35,436 nt of DNA from Myxococcota bacterium (GCA_035498015.1 DATKAO010000244.1:1-35436), one strand, 5' to 3'. Shown: positions 18,831 to 27,687, counted from the stretch's first letter. Notes: generated from the sequence alone by a model not told the origin. A program made the numbers and translations.

Positions 18831-19198
18831 CAGCGGCTCTCGAACAGGTAGAGCGAGTGACCCTGGTCGTCCTCGAGCGAGAGCTCGCGCGTTCCGTACG
18901 CCGTCTCGTAGACGCCGCGCGTGAGCCGCACGCCCTTCGCAGCGAGCTCCTGCGCGGCCGCGCGCACGTCGTCGACGCCGATGTAGAGGTGCACGTGCTC
19001 GCCCGCGCGCGCGAACGCGATCGAGGGATCGGCTGCGTCGACGAGCTTCAAGTGGAAGGCGTACGCGCCCGCGCAGATGCCCGCATAGAAGTCCTGGTAC
19101 TGGAACGCGAGCTCGAAGCCCAGGATCTCGGTGTAGAACCGGATCGAGCCGGCAAGGTCGGTGGTCCGCAGCTGCGGAGTCACACTCTGGATCTTCAC
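18830..19198 (-). CDS. VOC-superfamily (glyoxalase-like) protein
   Basis: A 122-residue protein of the vicinal oxygen chelate fold, with paired beta-alpha-beta-beta-beta modules: TTDLAGSIRFYTEILGFELAF at the N-terminus and a second half with HVHLYIGVDDVRAAAQELAAKG ending in ELSLEDDQGHSLYLFE. The closing Glu and His are in positions that often bind metal. The family includes glyoxalases, dioxygenases and antibiotic-binding proteins, so the substrate is unknown. The GTG start at 19198 has GGGGGAG just upstream and overlaps the preceding gene's stop by four bases. Confidence 0.82.
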   Translation of the reverse strand: MKIQSVTPQLRTTDLAGSIRFYTEILGFELAFQYQDFYAGICAGAYAFHLKLVDAADPSIAFARAGEHVHLYIGVDDVRAAAQELAAKGVRLTRGVYETAYGTRELSLEDDQGHSLYLFESR

Positions 19199-20091
19199 GT
19201 CTCCCCCTTCGGCAGCGCCGCGAGCAGCGCGCACAGTGCGCCGTTCAGCGGCGTCGCGATGCCGTGCCGCGCTCCGATGCGCACGATCGCCCCGTTGCGC
19301 GCATCGAGCTCGAGCGGCCGGCCCGCCCGCCGGTCGTAGAGCATCGAGTTGCCCGAGCCCGACGGCAAGGCGAGACAGCGCGCCAGGATCTCGTCGGCGA
19401 CCTCGTCGCCCAGCGCGGCGCCCTCGGCGCGCGCCACCGCCAGACACTCGCGCATGAGGCCGAGCGCGAGCTCCGCCATGCCGGGCTCGTGCAACACCTC
19501 GATCGGGCGCGCCGTCGCTGCGCACAGCGCGCCGCTGGCCGCGTTGAGACACAGCTTGCGCCAGGCGGCCGTGGTGAAGTCGGGCGTGACCTCGACCGGG
19601 AAGCCCGTGTCCGCGAACAGCGCCGCGAAGGCCTGACCGGCCGGTCCCGCCGGCACCGTGAGCCGTCCGCCGGCGCGCATGCGCACCCGGCCCGGAGCCG
19701 TGCGCTCGGCCGGGAGCTCGACCACCACCGGCAGCACCTCGGCCTCACCCGCGAACGGAGTGACTCGTGCGCGCTGCTCGACGCCGTTCTGCACCACCGC
19801 GATCACGGCGCCCGGGCGGCCCAGCTCGGCCAGCCACTTGGCCGCGCCGGGCACCTCGTGCGCCTTGGTCGCCAGCAGGACCCAGTCGGCGGGGCCGACC
19901 CGCGCGGGGTCGGTCTCGCAGCGCAGCGCCACGTCGATGCGGCGCGCCGGTGACTCGACCACCAGCCGCTCGAACGGCCGGCGCACGCACAGCACGAGTT
20001 CGTGCCGGCCCTGCGCGGCGAGCGACGCGGCGAGCGCGCCGCCGATCGCGCCCACCCCCACGCAGGCGATGCGCATCGGAGCCGGGCTCAT
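19195..20091 (-). CDS. Ketopantoate reductase-like (ApbA/PanE family) protein
   Basis: A 298-residue NADPH-dependent reductase-like protein. The Rossmann motif GVGAIGG lies near residues 12-18, the catalytic-type lysine in LLATKAHEV, then VIAVVQNGVEQ, and a C-terminal helical domain opens with TTAAWRKLCLNAASGALCA. PanE reduces 2-dehydropantoate to pantoate in coenzyme A synthesis, but many paralogues have other substrates, and no panB or panC is nearby, so the symbol is withheld. ATG at 20091 is chosen because it makes an ATGA overlap with the phosphatase stop; ATG 20076, five codons later, is possible. Confidence 0.85.
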   Translation of the reverse strand: MSPAPMRIACVGVGAIGGALAASLAAQGRHELVLCVRRPFERLVVESPARRIDVALRCETDPARVGPADWVLLATKAHEVPGAAKWLAELGRPGAVIAVVQNGVEQRARVTPFAGEAEVLPVVVELPAERTAPGRVRMRAGGRLTVPAGPAGQAFAALFADTGFPVEVTPDFTTAAWRKLCLNAASGALCAATARPIEVLHEPGMAELALGLMRECLAVARAEGAALGDEVADEILARCLALPSGSGNSMLYDRRAGRPLELDARNGAIVRIGARHGIATPLNGALCALLAALPKGET

Positions 20092-20666
20092 TCCAGGCCC
20101 AGGGCCACGACGCGGCCGTGCGGGTGCGAGTACTCGAGCATGCGAGCCGGCTCCAGGTCGAAGTAGGCACCGAACAGCGTGCGGCTGAACATTTCGTGAG
20201 TCACCGCGATGGTGTGCACGCCCGGCTTTCGGGCCGCGAGCCAGGCGCGCGCGCGCAGCGCCACGTCCGCATAGCTCTCGCCGCCCGGAAACACGTAGTG
20301 CCACTTGTCGCGCTCGCGCGCGGCGCGCGCGCCGGGATAGCGCGCGTCGATCTCCGGCGGAGTGAGTCCCTCCCAGGTCCCCTGGCGCAGCTCCGCCAGC
20401 AGCGGATGGGTCACGATCGAGGTCTCGGGCCAGCCCAGCTCGCGACACACGATCTCGGCCGTGCGCTGCGCGCGGCCGAGCGGGCTGCACTCGAGCACGA
20501 CGTCAGTGCGCTCGCGCAGCGCCGCGCGCAACACGCGGCCCGCGGCCACCGCCTGCTCGATCCCGCGCGGGGTGAGCGGCGAGTCGAGGCTGCCCTGCCT
20601 GCGGCCTGCGACGTTCCACTCCGTCTCGCCGTGACGGACCAGCCAGATCGGGCCGGCGCCCTTCAC
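20088..20666 (-). CDS. Histidine phosphatase family protein (phosphoglycerate-mutase-like)
   Basis: A 192-residue protein with the phospho-histidine motif LVRHGETEWN (RHG at 11-13), the second basic residue in SPLGRAQRTAEI, an acidic residue in ELRQGTWEGLT, and the second histidine in VTHEMFSRTL. The size fits GpmB/CobC-type phosphatases rather than true mutases. Possible substrates include sugar phosphates, alpha-ribazole phosphate or nucleotides; the sequence does not decide. It overlaps both neighbours by four bases, so it is translated as part of the five-gene operon. Confidence 0.9.
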   Translation of the reverse strand: MKGAGPIWLVRHGETEWNVAGRRQGSLDSPLTPRGIEQAVAAGRVLRAALRERTDVVLECSPLGRAQRTAEIVCRELGWPETSIVTHPLLAELRQGTWEGLTPPEIDARYPGARAARERDKWHYVFPGGESYADVALRARAWLAARKPGVHTIAVTHEMFSRTLFGAYFDLEPARMLEYSHPHGRVVALGLE

Positions 20667-21241
20667 GGCTCGACCTCGAGGTCGCGGTCGGCCTCGACCT
20701 CGGCGCGCTTGGCCGCGATCCAGGCGCGATACTCGGGGCCGTCCCAGGCGCGGTGCAGGCCGCGCGCGTAGTGACTCGCGTTGCGCTGGTACTGCCAGGC
20801 GTTCAGCCGGTTCTCGCGCGACGCGTCGCGCGTGGCGATCACTCTGGCCGGCACGCCCACCAGGATGGAGCCGGGCGGAAACACCTTGCCTTCGGGCACG
20901 AGCGCCCCGCCGCCCACGATCGAGCCCTTTCCGATCACCGCACCGTCCATGATCGTGGCGCCGATCCCGATCAGGCAGTGGTCGCCGATCGTGCAGCCGT
21001 GCACGGTCGCGCGGTGCGTGATCGAGCAGAAGTCACCGATCACCGTGCGCGCGTCGTAGCCCACGTGCAGCATGGCGAAGTCCTGGATGTTGGTCATGCG
21101 CCCGATGCGCACTTCCTGCGCCTCGGCGCGAATGACCGCGTGCGGCCAGAGACTCGCGTGCGCGCCGATGGTGACCCGGCCGTAGATCTGCACGCCGGGG
21201 GCGATCCAGACGGATCCGTGAATCGACTGGAGAGACTCCAC
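20663..21241 (-). CDS. Gamma-carbonic-anhydrase family hexapeptide-repeat protein
   Basis: A protein of about 192 residues forming a left-handed beta helix, with hexapeptide turns such as IGRMTNIQDFAMLHV, VIGDFCSITHRATVHGCTIG and CLIGIGATIMDGAVIG. The histidines in MLHV and THRATVHG match the zinc ligands of gamma-carbonic anhydrases and their YrdA/CaiE/PaaY relatives. The C-terminus adds an unusual charged helix (EYRAWIAAKRAEVEADRD). No ATG lies near the family start; GTG 21241 fits best, with TTG 21250 as an alternative. It is the first gene of the minus-strand operon and is divergent from asd. Confidence 0.82.
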   Translation of the reverse strand: MESLQSIHGSVWIAPGVQIYGRVTIGAHASLWPHAVIRAEAQEVRIGRMTNIQDFAMLHVGYDARTVIGDFCSITHRATVHGCTIGDHCLIGIGATIMDGAVIGKGSIVGGGALVPEGKVFPPGSILVGVPARVIATRDASRENRLNAWQYQRNASHYARGLHRAWDGPEYRAWIAAKRAEVEADRDLEVEP

Positions 21242-21253
21242 CGGGGCCAAAGC

Positions 21254-21283
21254 TTGGCACGAACGCCGATCCGACGATAGGAT
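21254..21283 (+). promoter_or_regulatory. Likely sigma-70-type promoter of asd with a very short leader
   Basis: TTGGCA (21254-21259, five of six bases of the -35 consensus) is separated by 18 bases from TAGGAT (21278-21283, four of six of the -10). Transcription would start near 21290, only a few bases before the asd ATG at 21294, and no Shine-Dalgarno sequence is visible there. The asd message may therefore be leaderless or nearly so. Confidence 0.4.
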
Positions 21284-21293
21284 TCGGCCCCCT

Positions 21294-22334
21294 ATGGCCA
21301 AGAACACCCCCGACCCGTCGCGCGGCCGCGTGGTCGCGATCGCCGGCGCCACGGGCGCCGTCGGCGAGGTCCTGCTGCGCATCCTGGAGCAGCGCTCGTT
21401 CCCCGTCTCGGAGCTGCGGCCGCTCGCGAGCGAGCGCTCGGCCGGCAGCGCGACCGTCCGCTTCCGCGGCCAGACGCTGCCCGTAGAGCTCGCGCGCGCG
21501 GAGGCGTTCGACGGCGTCGACTTCGCCTTCTTCGCCGCCACCGGCGCGCTCGCGAAGGAGCTCGCGCCCGAGGTCGCCAAGCGCGGTGGCATCGCGATCG
21601 ACAAGTCGAACACCTGGCGCATGGATCCGCAGGTGCCGCTGGTGATTCCCGAGATCAACGGCGCCGCGCTCGAGAAGCACCAGGGCATCGTCGCCAGCCC
21701 GAACTGCACCACCACGCCCTTCGTGATGGCGCTCGCGCCGCTGCGCGCGCTCGGCAAGCTGAAACGCGCCGTGGTCACCACGTTCCAGTCCGCCTCCGGC
21801 GCCGGCGTGCCGGGCGTGGAGGAGCTCGAGAGTCAGATCCAGGCCATCGCCGCGGGCCGGCCCGTGCCGGCGCCCAAGACGTTCAAGGCGCAGATCGCCA
21901 ACAACGTCGTGCCGCTGTGCGAGACCTTCCGCGACGACAGCTACTCGACCGAGGAGGTCAAGCTGCTGCACGAGACGCGCAAGATCCTCGAGGATCCCGC
22001 GCTCGACGTCGCCATGACTTGCGTGCGCGTGCCCGTGCCCGTGGGTCACTCGGCGTCGGTGCTGCTCGAGACCGAGCCCGCGATCACGCCCGACCAGGCG
22101 CGCGCCGCGCTGGCCGCGTTCCCCGGCGTGCGCGTGATGGACGACCCCAAGCACGACGTCTTCCCCACCCCCGTGGACTGCGCGGGCGGCGACGACGTGC
22201 TGGTGGGCCGCATCCGCCGCGACCTGAACAGCGATCGGCTCTGGCTCTGGACCGTGGGCGACAACCTGCGCAAGGGCGCGGCGCTGAACGCGGTGCAGAT
22301 CGCCGAAGAGCTGATGCGGCGCGGCCTGCGCTGA
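21294..22334 (+). CDS. asd: Aspartate-semialdehyde dehydrogenase
   Basis: A 346-residue enzyme that reduces aspartyl phosphate to aspartate semialdehyde, the branch point to lysine/diaminopimelate, methionine and threonine. The NADP-binding motif GATGAVGE lies at about residues 18-25, the catalytic Cys138 in SPNCTT, the substrate-binding SASGAGVPG, and the catalytic histidine in VPVGHSASV. The pattern (IDKSNTWRM, then FQSASGAG) is that of the shorter bacterial Asd type. It is the first gene of a rightward pair with acetoacetyl-CoA synthetase, 16 bases apart. No other gene of the aspartate pathway is in the window, unless the PLP enzyme on the opposite strand takes part in methionine synthesis. 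Confidence 0.95.
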   Translation: MAKNTPDPSRGRVVAIAGATGAVGEVLLRILEQRSFPVSELRPLASERSAGSATVRFRGQTLPVELARAEAFDGVDFAFFAATGALAKELAPEVAKRGGIAIDKSNTWRMDPQVPLVIPEINGAALEKHQGIVASPNCTTTPFVMALAPLRALGKLKRAVVTTFQSASGAGVPGVEELESQIQAIAAGRPVPAPKTFKAQIANNVVPLCETFRDDSYSTEEVKLLHETRKILEDPALDVAMTCVRVPVPVGHSASVLLETEPAITPDQARAALAAFPGVRVMDDPKHDVFPTPVDCAGGDDVLVGRIRRDLNSDRLWLWTVGDNLRKGAALNAVQIAEELMRRGLR

Positions 22335-22350
22335 GCGCGGGACTCTCCCC

Positions 22351-24285
22351 GTGACTGCGCCGCTCTGGTCGCCGTCGGCCGAGCGCATCGAGCGCGCTGC
22401 GCTGACGCGCTTCCGGCGGCGCAGCGAGTCACAGACCGGGCAGTCGTTCCCGGCGTACGCCGATCTCTGGCGCTGGTCGGTCGACGAGCGCGCGGCGTTC
22501 TGGCGCGCGGCCTGGGAGTTCTGCGAACTGGTCGGCGAGCCGGGCTGGGCGCCCTATCTCGTCGACGACCGCATGCCGGGCGCGAAGTGGTTCCCCGAGG
22601 CGCGGCTCAACTACGCCGAGAACCTGCTCGCGCGCAGTGACTCGGCGCCCGCGCTGATCTTCGTGAGCGAGACGGGCGCCCGGCGCGAGCTCTCCTGGCA
22701 GGAGCTGCGCCGGCAGGTGGGCGCGGTCTCCGCCTGGCTGCGCCAGGCCGGCGTGGTCGCCGGCGACCGGGTCGCCGGCATCGTGCCGAACTGCCCCGAG
22801 GCGATCGTGGCCATGCTGGCCGCCACTTCGCTGGGGGCGATCTGGTCCTCGTGCTCGCCCGACTTCGGGGTGCGCGGCGTGCTGGACCGCTTCGGGCAGA
22901 TCGAGCCCAAGGTTTTGTTCGCCGCCGACGGCTACTGGTACGGCGGCAAGAGCCACTCACTCGCCGAGCGGGTCAGCGAGATCTACCGCGGCCTGCCCAC
23001 GCTGCAACACGTGGTGTCGATCCCGTTCCTCGGCGGCGCGCCGCTCTCGGGCGCGGAGCACTTCGAGCGCATCGCGGTCCGGCCCGTCGCTCTGCACTTC
23101 GAGAGACTCCCGTTCGACCACCCGCTGTTCATCCTGTTCTCGTCGGGCACGACGGGCATCCCGAAGGGCATCGTGCACTGCGCGGGCGGGCTGTTGCTGA
23201 AGATCGCGGTCGAGCAGCGCCTGCACTCCGACGTCTCGCGCGCCGACCGGCTGTTCTATTTCACGACCTGCGGCTGGATGATGTGGAACTGGCTCGCGAC
23301 CGGTCTGGCCACGGGCGCAACGCTTTTGCTGTTCGACGGCTCGCCCTTCCAGCCCGGCGAGCGCGTGCTGTGGGACCTGGCCGAGCGCGAGCGGGTCACG
23401 GTGTTCGGCACGTCAGCGAAGTATCTCGACGCGGTCCGCAAGTCGGGGCTCGAGCCCGAGAAGACCCACGACCTGTCCGCGCTGAAGACGATCCTGTCGA
23501 CCGGCTCGGTGCTGGCGCCGGAGAGCTTCGACTTCGTGTACGGCGGCATCAAAGAGGACGTCCTGCTGTCGTCGATCTCGGGCGGCACCGACATCGCCGG
23601 CTGCTTCGTTGCGGGCAGCCCGACGCTCCCGGTGTGGCGCGGCGAAGCGCAGTGTCTCGCGCTGGGCATGAAGGTCGAGGTGTTCGGCGAGCGCGGCCAG
23701 TCACTCCCGCCGGGCGAGAAGGGGGAGCTCGTGTGCACGCGTGCCTTCCCGACCCAGCCGCTGGGCTTCTGGAACGACCCCGACGGCGCGCGCTACCGCG
23801 CGGCCTACTTCGAGCGCTTCCCGGGCGTGTGGCACCACGGCGACTGGGTCGAGCTCACCGGGCACGGCGGCATGACCTTGTTCGGGCGCTCCGACGCCGT
23901 GCTGAACCCGGGCGGCGTGCGCATCGGCACGGCCGAGATCTACCGTCCGGTCGAGCAGCTCGACGAGGTGGTCGAGGCGCTGGCCGTGGGACAGGACTGG
24001 GAGAGCGACGTGCGCGTGGTGCTGTTCGTGCGCCTGCGCGAGGGAGTCACGCTGTCTTCCGAGCTCGAGACGCGCATCCGCTCGGCCATTCGCACGCACG
24101 CCACGCCGAGACACGTGCCCGCGCGCATCGTCCAGGTCGGCGACATTCCCCGCACCAAGAGCGGCAAGATCGTCGAGCTCGCCGTGCGCGACGTGGTCCA
24201 CGGGCGCACGCCCAAGAACCTGGAGGCGCTGGCGAACCCGGAGGCGCTCGAGCAGTTCCGCGGGCGCGCGGAGCTCCGCTCCTAG
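22351..24285 (+). CDS. Acetoacetyl-CoA synthetase
   Basis: A 644-residue adenylate-forming ligase. The N-terminal ACAS region contains the [17 protein letters not shown] motif typical of acetoacetyl-CoA and acetyl-CoA synthetases. The AMP-binding loop is [16 protein letters not shown], followed by [14 protein letters not shown], which favours acetoacetyl-CoA synthetase (AacS), then [12 protein letters not shown] and a C-terminal [12 protein letters not shown] carrying the adenylation lysine. AacS activates acetoacetate for ketone-body or polyhydroxybutyrate metabolism. The GTG start at 22351 is chosen because it gives the normal N-terminus. The end comes two bases before the convergent flavoprotein gene. 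Confidence 0.92.
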   Translation: MTAPLWSPSAERIERAALTRFRRRSESQTGQSFPAYADLWRWSVDERAAFWRAAWEFCELVGEPGWAPYLVDDRMPGAKWFPEARLNYAENLLARSDSAPALIFVSETGARRELSWQELRRQVGAVSAWLRQAGVVAGDRVAGIVPNCPEAIVAMLAATSLGAIWSSCSPDFGVRGVLDRFGQIEPKVLFAADGYWYGGKSHSLAERVSEIYRGLPTLQHVVSIPFLGGAPLSGAEHFERIAVRPVALHFERLPFDHPLFILFSSGTTGIPKGIVHCAGGLLLKIAVEQRLHSDVSRADRLFYFTTCGWMMWNWLATGLATGATLLLFDGSPFQPGERVLWDLAERERVTVFGTSAKYLDAVRKSGLEPEKTHDLSALKTILSTGSVLAPESFDFVYGGIKEDVLLSSISGGTDIAGCFVAGSPTLPVWRGEAQCLALGMKVEVFGERGQSLPPGEKGELVCTRAFPTQPLGFWNDPDGARYRAAYFERFPGVWHHGDWVELTGHGGMTLFGRSDAVLNPGGVRIGTAEIYRPVEQLDEVVEALAVGQDWESDVRVVLFVRLREGVTLSSELETRIRSAIRTHATPRHVPARIVQVGDIPRTKSGKIVELAVRDVVHGRTPKNLEALANPEALEQFRGRAELRS

Positions 24286-24287
24286 GC

Positions 24288-25472
24288 TCAGGCGAACGGG
24301 AAGCCGAGCGGGTCCTCGCCCGGGTCGACGCCCAGAGTCACCGCGCCCGCGAGCTGCGCGATCGAGTCGTAGTCGACGATCGCGTGGTGGCTCGCCGTGT
24401 CCAGGTCGCGCCGGATGCGCTGGAGCTCGCTCGACTCGTAGATGGCGTGCGCGCCCGACGCCGAGAACAGCCGGCCCAGAGCGCGCTGACACAGCTCCAC
24501 CACGTAGGCCGCGTCGGCGCGAAAGCGGATGCGCTCCTCCAGCGAGAGCGGGCCGGCGTCTTGTTTCATCGCGGCCTCGAAGCGGTCACAGATGTGGAGC
24601 AGGAGCAGGCGCGCCGCCTGCAGCTCGGAACGTGACTCGGAGAAGCGCGCTTGCACGCCGGGGTCCCGGGCCTTGGTGCCGCTGCGCGCATCGCGGCGCT
24701 CGCGCGCGCTCGCCACGAAGCGTTCGAAGCCGCGCTCCGCGATGCCGAGCACGCTGGCCGCCACCATGGCCGAGAGCGCGCCGAGCACCGGCAGGCGATA
24801 GACCGCGCTCGAGGCCTCGGGACAGTCACCGACGAAGGTCGGGTGAGTGGGCACGGCGCGGTGCGCGGGCACGAACACGTCGCGCGCGACGAGATCCTTC
24901 GAGCCCGTGCCGCGCATGCCGAGTGTGTGCCACGTGTCGTCGAGCACCATGTCTCGCGCCGGAACCACCACGTGGACGTGCTTCCACGCGCCGGGCTTCG
25001 GCTCCACCACGCGCGCACCGATCAGGAGCCACGGGGAGTGATCGCAGCCGCTGGCGAACTGCCAGCGGCCATTCAGGATCCAGCCGTCGCCGCTGGCGCG
25101 CACCGAGCCCTGCGGTGACAGCGTTCCAGCGATCAGCACCTCGGGATCGGCGCCGAACACCTCCTGCTGACAGCGCTCGGGAAAGCGGCCGACCACGTAG
25201 GTGTGCGCGCCACAGACCATGAGCACCCAGCTCGCGGCCGAGCAGCCATGGCCGAGCTCTGCAACGGCGAGCAGGTGCGCACGCGGCGTGAGCTCGAAGC
25301 CACCGAAGCGGCGGGGCGTGAACAGGCTGCCCAGCCGCTGCTCGCGCAGCGCGGCCACGGCATCGTCGTCGAGCCGGCGCAGGGCCTCGCTGCGCGCGCT
25401 GCTCGCGGCCACGCGCGGGACGATCTCGCGCGCGCGCTGGACGGCTTCGAGCTCGGCGATCTGCTCGGCCAT
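24288..25472 (-). CDS. Acyl-CoA-dehydrogenase-fold flavin-dependent monooxygenase-like protein
   Basis: A 394-residue protein of the acyl-CoA dehydrogenase superfamily. LAVAELGHGCSAASWVL, GTLSPQGSVRASGDGWILNGRWQFASGCDHSPW and LGMRGTGSKDLVARDVFVP correspond to the middle beta domain. The pattern of group-D-type flavin monooxygenases (HsaA, DszC relatives) fits better than true acyl-CoA dehydrogenases, since no catalytic Glu region was recognised and the C-terminal domain looks like the type-2 form. Such enzymes hydroxylate aromatic or steroid substrates with reduced flavin from a separate reductase; none is nearby. ATG 25472 has GGAGAAGGA at good spacing. Confidence 0.82.
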   Translation of the reverse strand: MAEQIAELEAVQRAREIVPRVAASSARSEALRRLDDDAVAALREQRLGSLFTPRRFGGFELTPRAHLLAVAELGHGCSAASWVLMVCGAHTYVVGRFPERCQQEVFGADPEVLIAGTLSPQGSVRASGDGWILNGRWQFASGCDHSPWLLIGARVVEPKPGAWKHVHVVVPARDMVLDDTWHTLGMRGTGSKDLVARDVFVPAHRAVPTHPTFVGDCPEASSAVYRLPVLGALSAMVAASVLGIAERGFERFVASARERRDARSGTKARDPGVQARFSESRSELQAARLLLLHICDRFEAAMKQDAGPLSLEERIRFRADAAYVVELCQRALGRLFSASGAHAIYESSELQRIRRDLDTASHHAIVDYDSIAQLAGAVTLGVDPGEDPLGFPFA

Positions 25473-25489
25473 GGCAGGTCCTTCTCCGC

Positions 25490-26095
25490 TCAGCGTGCTC
25501 CGCGAGCGATTCCGAGCCACTCTTCGGCCGGCTCGATCGTGAGTGCGGGGTCGTCCTTCTTCTCCAAGCTCTCGGCGAGCCAGCTTCGCATCGGCTCGGA
25601 CAAGAGATCCGGCGGCCCCTGGAACGTGCGCGTGTGCAGGAGCGAATAGACGCTGTCTCCGAGCGGCGCCACCTTCACGAGCCAGGCTTGCCCCGTCTGC
25701 TCCTCCGGCTGCAGCGCGGTGCGAGCCACGAAGTACTGGAGCGCGCCGGTGCTCGGGTCCGGCGCCGCAAAGCCGTAATCGAACGACGCCCGTTCGCGCT
25801 GCCTTGCGCGCAGCATCCGGGCGACGTCCTCCGCCGTGAACGACTCCGTCGTCCACACGCCCGGGACGTAGAGGTTGAGAATCAAGCCTTCCTCCTGCTC
25901 GTCGCCGAGCTTCGCGCACGCGACCACGAACACCCGCGTCTCTTCCAAGGTCCGCTCGCAGTTTCCGAACGTTCCCTCCCGAGTCACGAGCTGGACGTCG
26001 CCCGGCGCGAACACGATGCGCCCCGCGGGCACTTCGCGCCTCGCGGTCGCCGCACAGGCCGCGAACACGAGACAGGCGAGGACCGCGGGCCGCAC
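25490..26095 (-). CDS. Uncharacterised lipoprotein
   Basis: A 201-residue protein with a short lipoprotein signal peptide (LACLVFAAC, Cys14), so probably lipid-anchored in the envelope. The mature part is charged and contains two cysteines (GNCERTLEETRVFVVACAKLG) that may form a disulfide. No known domain was recognised. The GTG start at 26095 abuts the stop of the alpha/beta hydrolase gene (TAG then GTG), so the two are probably cotranscribed, with the flavoprotein gene 17 bases downstream. The codon use, a little poorer in GC than its neighbours, may hint at weaker selection. Confidence 0.7.
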   Translation of the reverse strand: MRPAVLACLVFAACAATARREVPAGRIVFAPGDVQLVTREGTFGNCERTLEETRVFVVACAKLGDEQEEGLILNLYVPGVWTTESFTAEDVARMLRARQRERASFDYGFAAPDPSTGALQYFVARTALQPEEQTGQAWLVKVAPLGDSVYSLLHTRTFQGPPDLLSEPMRSWLAESLEKKDDPALTIEPAEEWLGIARGAR

Positions 26096-26950
26096 CTAGC
26101 GCAGCAGACGAGTCACCGCGCCGAGCACCTCGTACGCGATGCTGAAGTGACCGAGCTCGTCGCGGATGTCGAGCTTCGCGCCGGGCACGATCTCGGCCGT
26201 GTGTCGCGCCTGCGCGACCGGCACGATCGTGTCACTCCCGCCGTGCAGCACGGTGACCGGGCAGCGGACCTTCGAGACCTCGAACGAGCCCCAGCCGGGG
26301 CCGTCGGCGCGGCGGTCGTCGACGTAGCCCTGGACGCCGTTCGCGAACATCTCGCGCAGCCCGCCGACCATGCCCGCGAGCCACTGTGGGTCGGCGAGCA
26401 GCTTCAGGTCCGCGGGCGGCAGCTCCTGGATCGCGCCGCCGGGCGCGAGCATCTTGCTGCCGTCGGCGCCGAAGATCTCGGTCGCGAGCCCGAGCGCCGT
26501 CTCGCGGCTGGCCGCGGCCCAGATGTCGCCGGTTCCCGGCTTGTCCATCATGCGCCGGCCCTCGGGCCAGCGCATGTCGGTGAGCGCGCAGCACGCGACC
26601 ACGCCGATCACGCGCGGCGACGCCGCCGCGAGCGCGAGTGAGTACGCGCCGCCCGTCGAGACGCCGACCGCCACGAAACGCTCGGCGCCGAGCGAGTCGG
26701 CGACCGCGAGCCCGTCGGAGACCCAGTCGGCGATCTTCCGCCCCGGCTGCACGCTCGACTTGCCGTAGCCCGGCCGGTCGATACCGATCAGGCGCAGCCC
26801 CTGCGCGCGCGCGTCGGCTTCGAACGCGGCGGGCTCGAGCCGGCTGCCCGGCCCGCCGTGACACCACAGCACCGGAGTGTCTCCGCGCGCGCCGTAATCC
26901 GCGTACCCGACCTGCCGCCCGTCCGCGACCCGGATCTGCCCGTCCACCAT
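26096..26950 (-). CDS. Alpha/beta hydrolase
   Basis: A 284-residue alpha/beta hydrolase. Visible elements are the oxyanion loop WCHGGPGSRLE, the strand motif IGIDRPGYGKS, the nucleophile elbow GVSTGG (catalytic Ser), a late acidic residue in VLHGGSDTIVP, and the catalytic histidine in DELGHFS. HGGPG motifs occur in prolyl-iminopeptidase-like and related esterase families, but the substrate is unknown. No signal peptide. The ATG at 26950 lies 80 bases from the end of the next gene upstream, and the region between holds nothing recognisable. Confidence 0.88.
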   Translation of the reverse strand: MVDGQIRVADGRQVGYADYGARGDTPVLWCHGGPGSRLEPAAFEADARAQGLRLIGIDRPGYGKSSVQPGRKIADWVSDGLAVADSLGAERFVAVGVSTGGAYSLALAAASPRVIGVVACCALTDMRWPEGRRMMDKPGTGDIWAAASRETALGLATEIFGADGSKMLAPGGAIQELPPADLKLLADPQWLAGMVGGLREMFANGVQGYVDDRRADGPGWGSFEVSKVRCPVTVLHGGSDTIVPVAQARHTAEIVPGAKLDIRDELGHFSIAYEVLGAVTRLLR

Positions 26951-27030
26951 GCGACGAGGCTACCAGAACGCTAGTCGCTCGACGTGTCGTACGCGAGCCA
27001 GATCGCCCCACGAGGCGGAACGGCCATCAC

Positions 27031-27648
27031 TCAGATCTCGCGCGTCATGCGCCAGACGATCCGGTCGCGCTCGGGGCGCTCCCACTCCCACAGGTCGGGC
27101 GAGTTGTGCTGGCGGGCCATCTCGTTGGTGAAGCCGTCGGAGGCCCAGACCAGTGTCTCGGGGTATTCCTTGGCCTGACTGTTCTCGATCATCCAGCGCA
27201 TTTTGCGGTCGGGATCGGGCTTGTGGATGGTGCGGCCGAAGTTGAGGATGCTGGCGCTGATCGTGGTGAGTCGCGCGAGGTCGCGCCCGAAGGCCTCGAA
27301 GCGCGCGTTCTTGTCGCTCTCTTGCGCGAACAGCGTGCGGTGCGTGTACTCGAGCTGCTGGTAGAGGCCCGCGTCGAGCAAGCGCTTCGCGTTGCGCGCG
27401 CCGCGCTGGCGCAGATACTCGTTCCTGCCGCCGCCTTCGACGTCGCGCAAGAGGAGACTCATGTGGTCGTAGCTGCGGATGTCGTACCACTCGAAGGGCT
27501 GCACCGGCGCGTCGAGATACCCGACGTCTTTGGGCGCGAGCCAGCGCTTGAGCTCCTCGCGCTTGAGCTTCCTGGCGGCGAGGAGCTTCTGGATGTCCTC
27601 GACCAGGCCGGCGAAGACGGAGCCTTTGATCGACGGGAGGGTCGGCAT
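27031..27648 (-). CDS. Uncharacterised protein, possibly TIGR02265/DUF2378-like
   Basis: A 205-residue soluble protein with no family I can assign firmly. The layout of a KGSVF start, a WLAPKD turn, then PFEWYDIRSYDHMSLLLRDV and a helical middle recalls the myxobacterial TIGR02265/DUF2378 proteins, but the resemblance is weak. It is rich in charged helices and has no Cys, signal peptide or membrane segment. ATG 27648 is chosen over upstream codons because AGGAGGA sits at good spacing just before it. It lies between the citrate synthase and alpha/beta hydrolase genes on the same strand, and a hairpin (27670-27687) precedes its ribosome site. Confidence 0.7.
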   Translation of the reverse strand: MPTLPSIKGSVFAGLVEDIQKLLAARKLKREELKRWLAPKDVGYLDAPVQPFEWYDIRSYDHMSLLLRDVEGGGRNEYLRQRGARNAKRLLDAGLYQQLEYTHRTLFAQESDKNARFEAFGRDLARLTTISASILNFGRTIHKPDPDRKMRWMIENSQAKEYPETLVWASDGFTNEMARQHNSPDLWEWERPERDRIVWRMTREI

Positions 27649-27669
27649 GACGGGTCCTCCTACGTCCTT

Positions 27670-27687
27670 CACGGATCGGCATCCGTG
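27670..27687 (-). other. Small perfect hairpin between citrate synthase and the next gene
   Basis: CACGGAT (27670-27676) and ATCCGTG (27681-27687) make a 7-bp stem with a CGGC loop. It lies 50 bases after the citrate synthase stop and just upstream of the AGGAGGA ribosome site of the next gene. No U-tract follows, so it may be a weak terminator or a leader structure that limits readthrough or translation. Confidence 0.35.

Noticed and set aside
21255-21270. A sigma-54 (-24/-12) promoter at TGGCAC
   Set aside because: TGGCAC is present, but the GC element of the -12 box is missing at the required spacing; the sigma-70-type reading is better.
26951-27030. A small gene between the alpha/beta hydrolase and the 205-residue protein gene
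   Set aside because: Short frames here have no ribosome site or conserved-looking composition; I see nothing in this 80-base gap.
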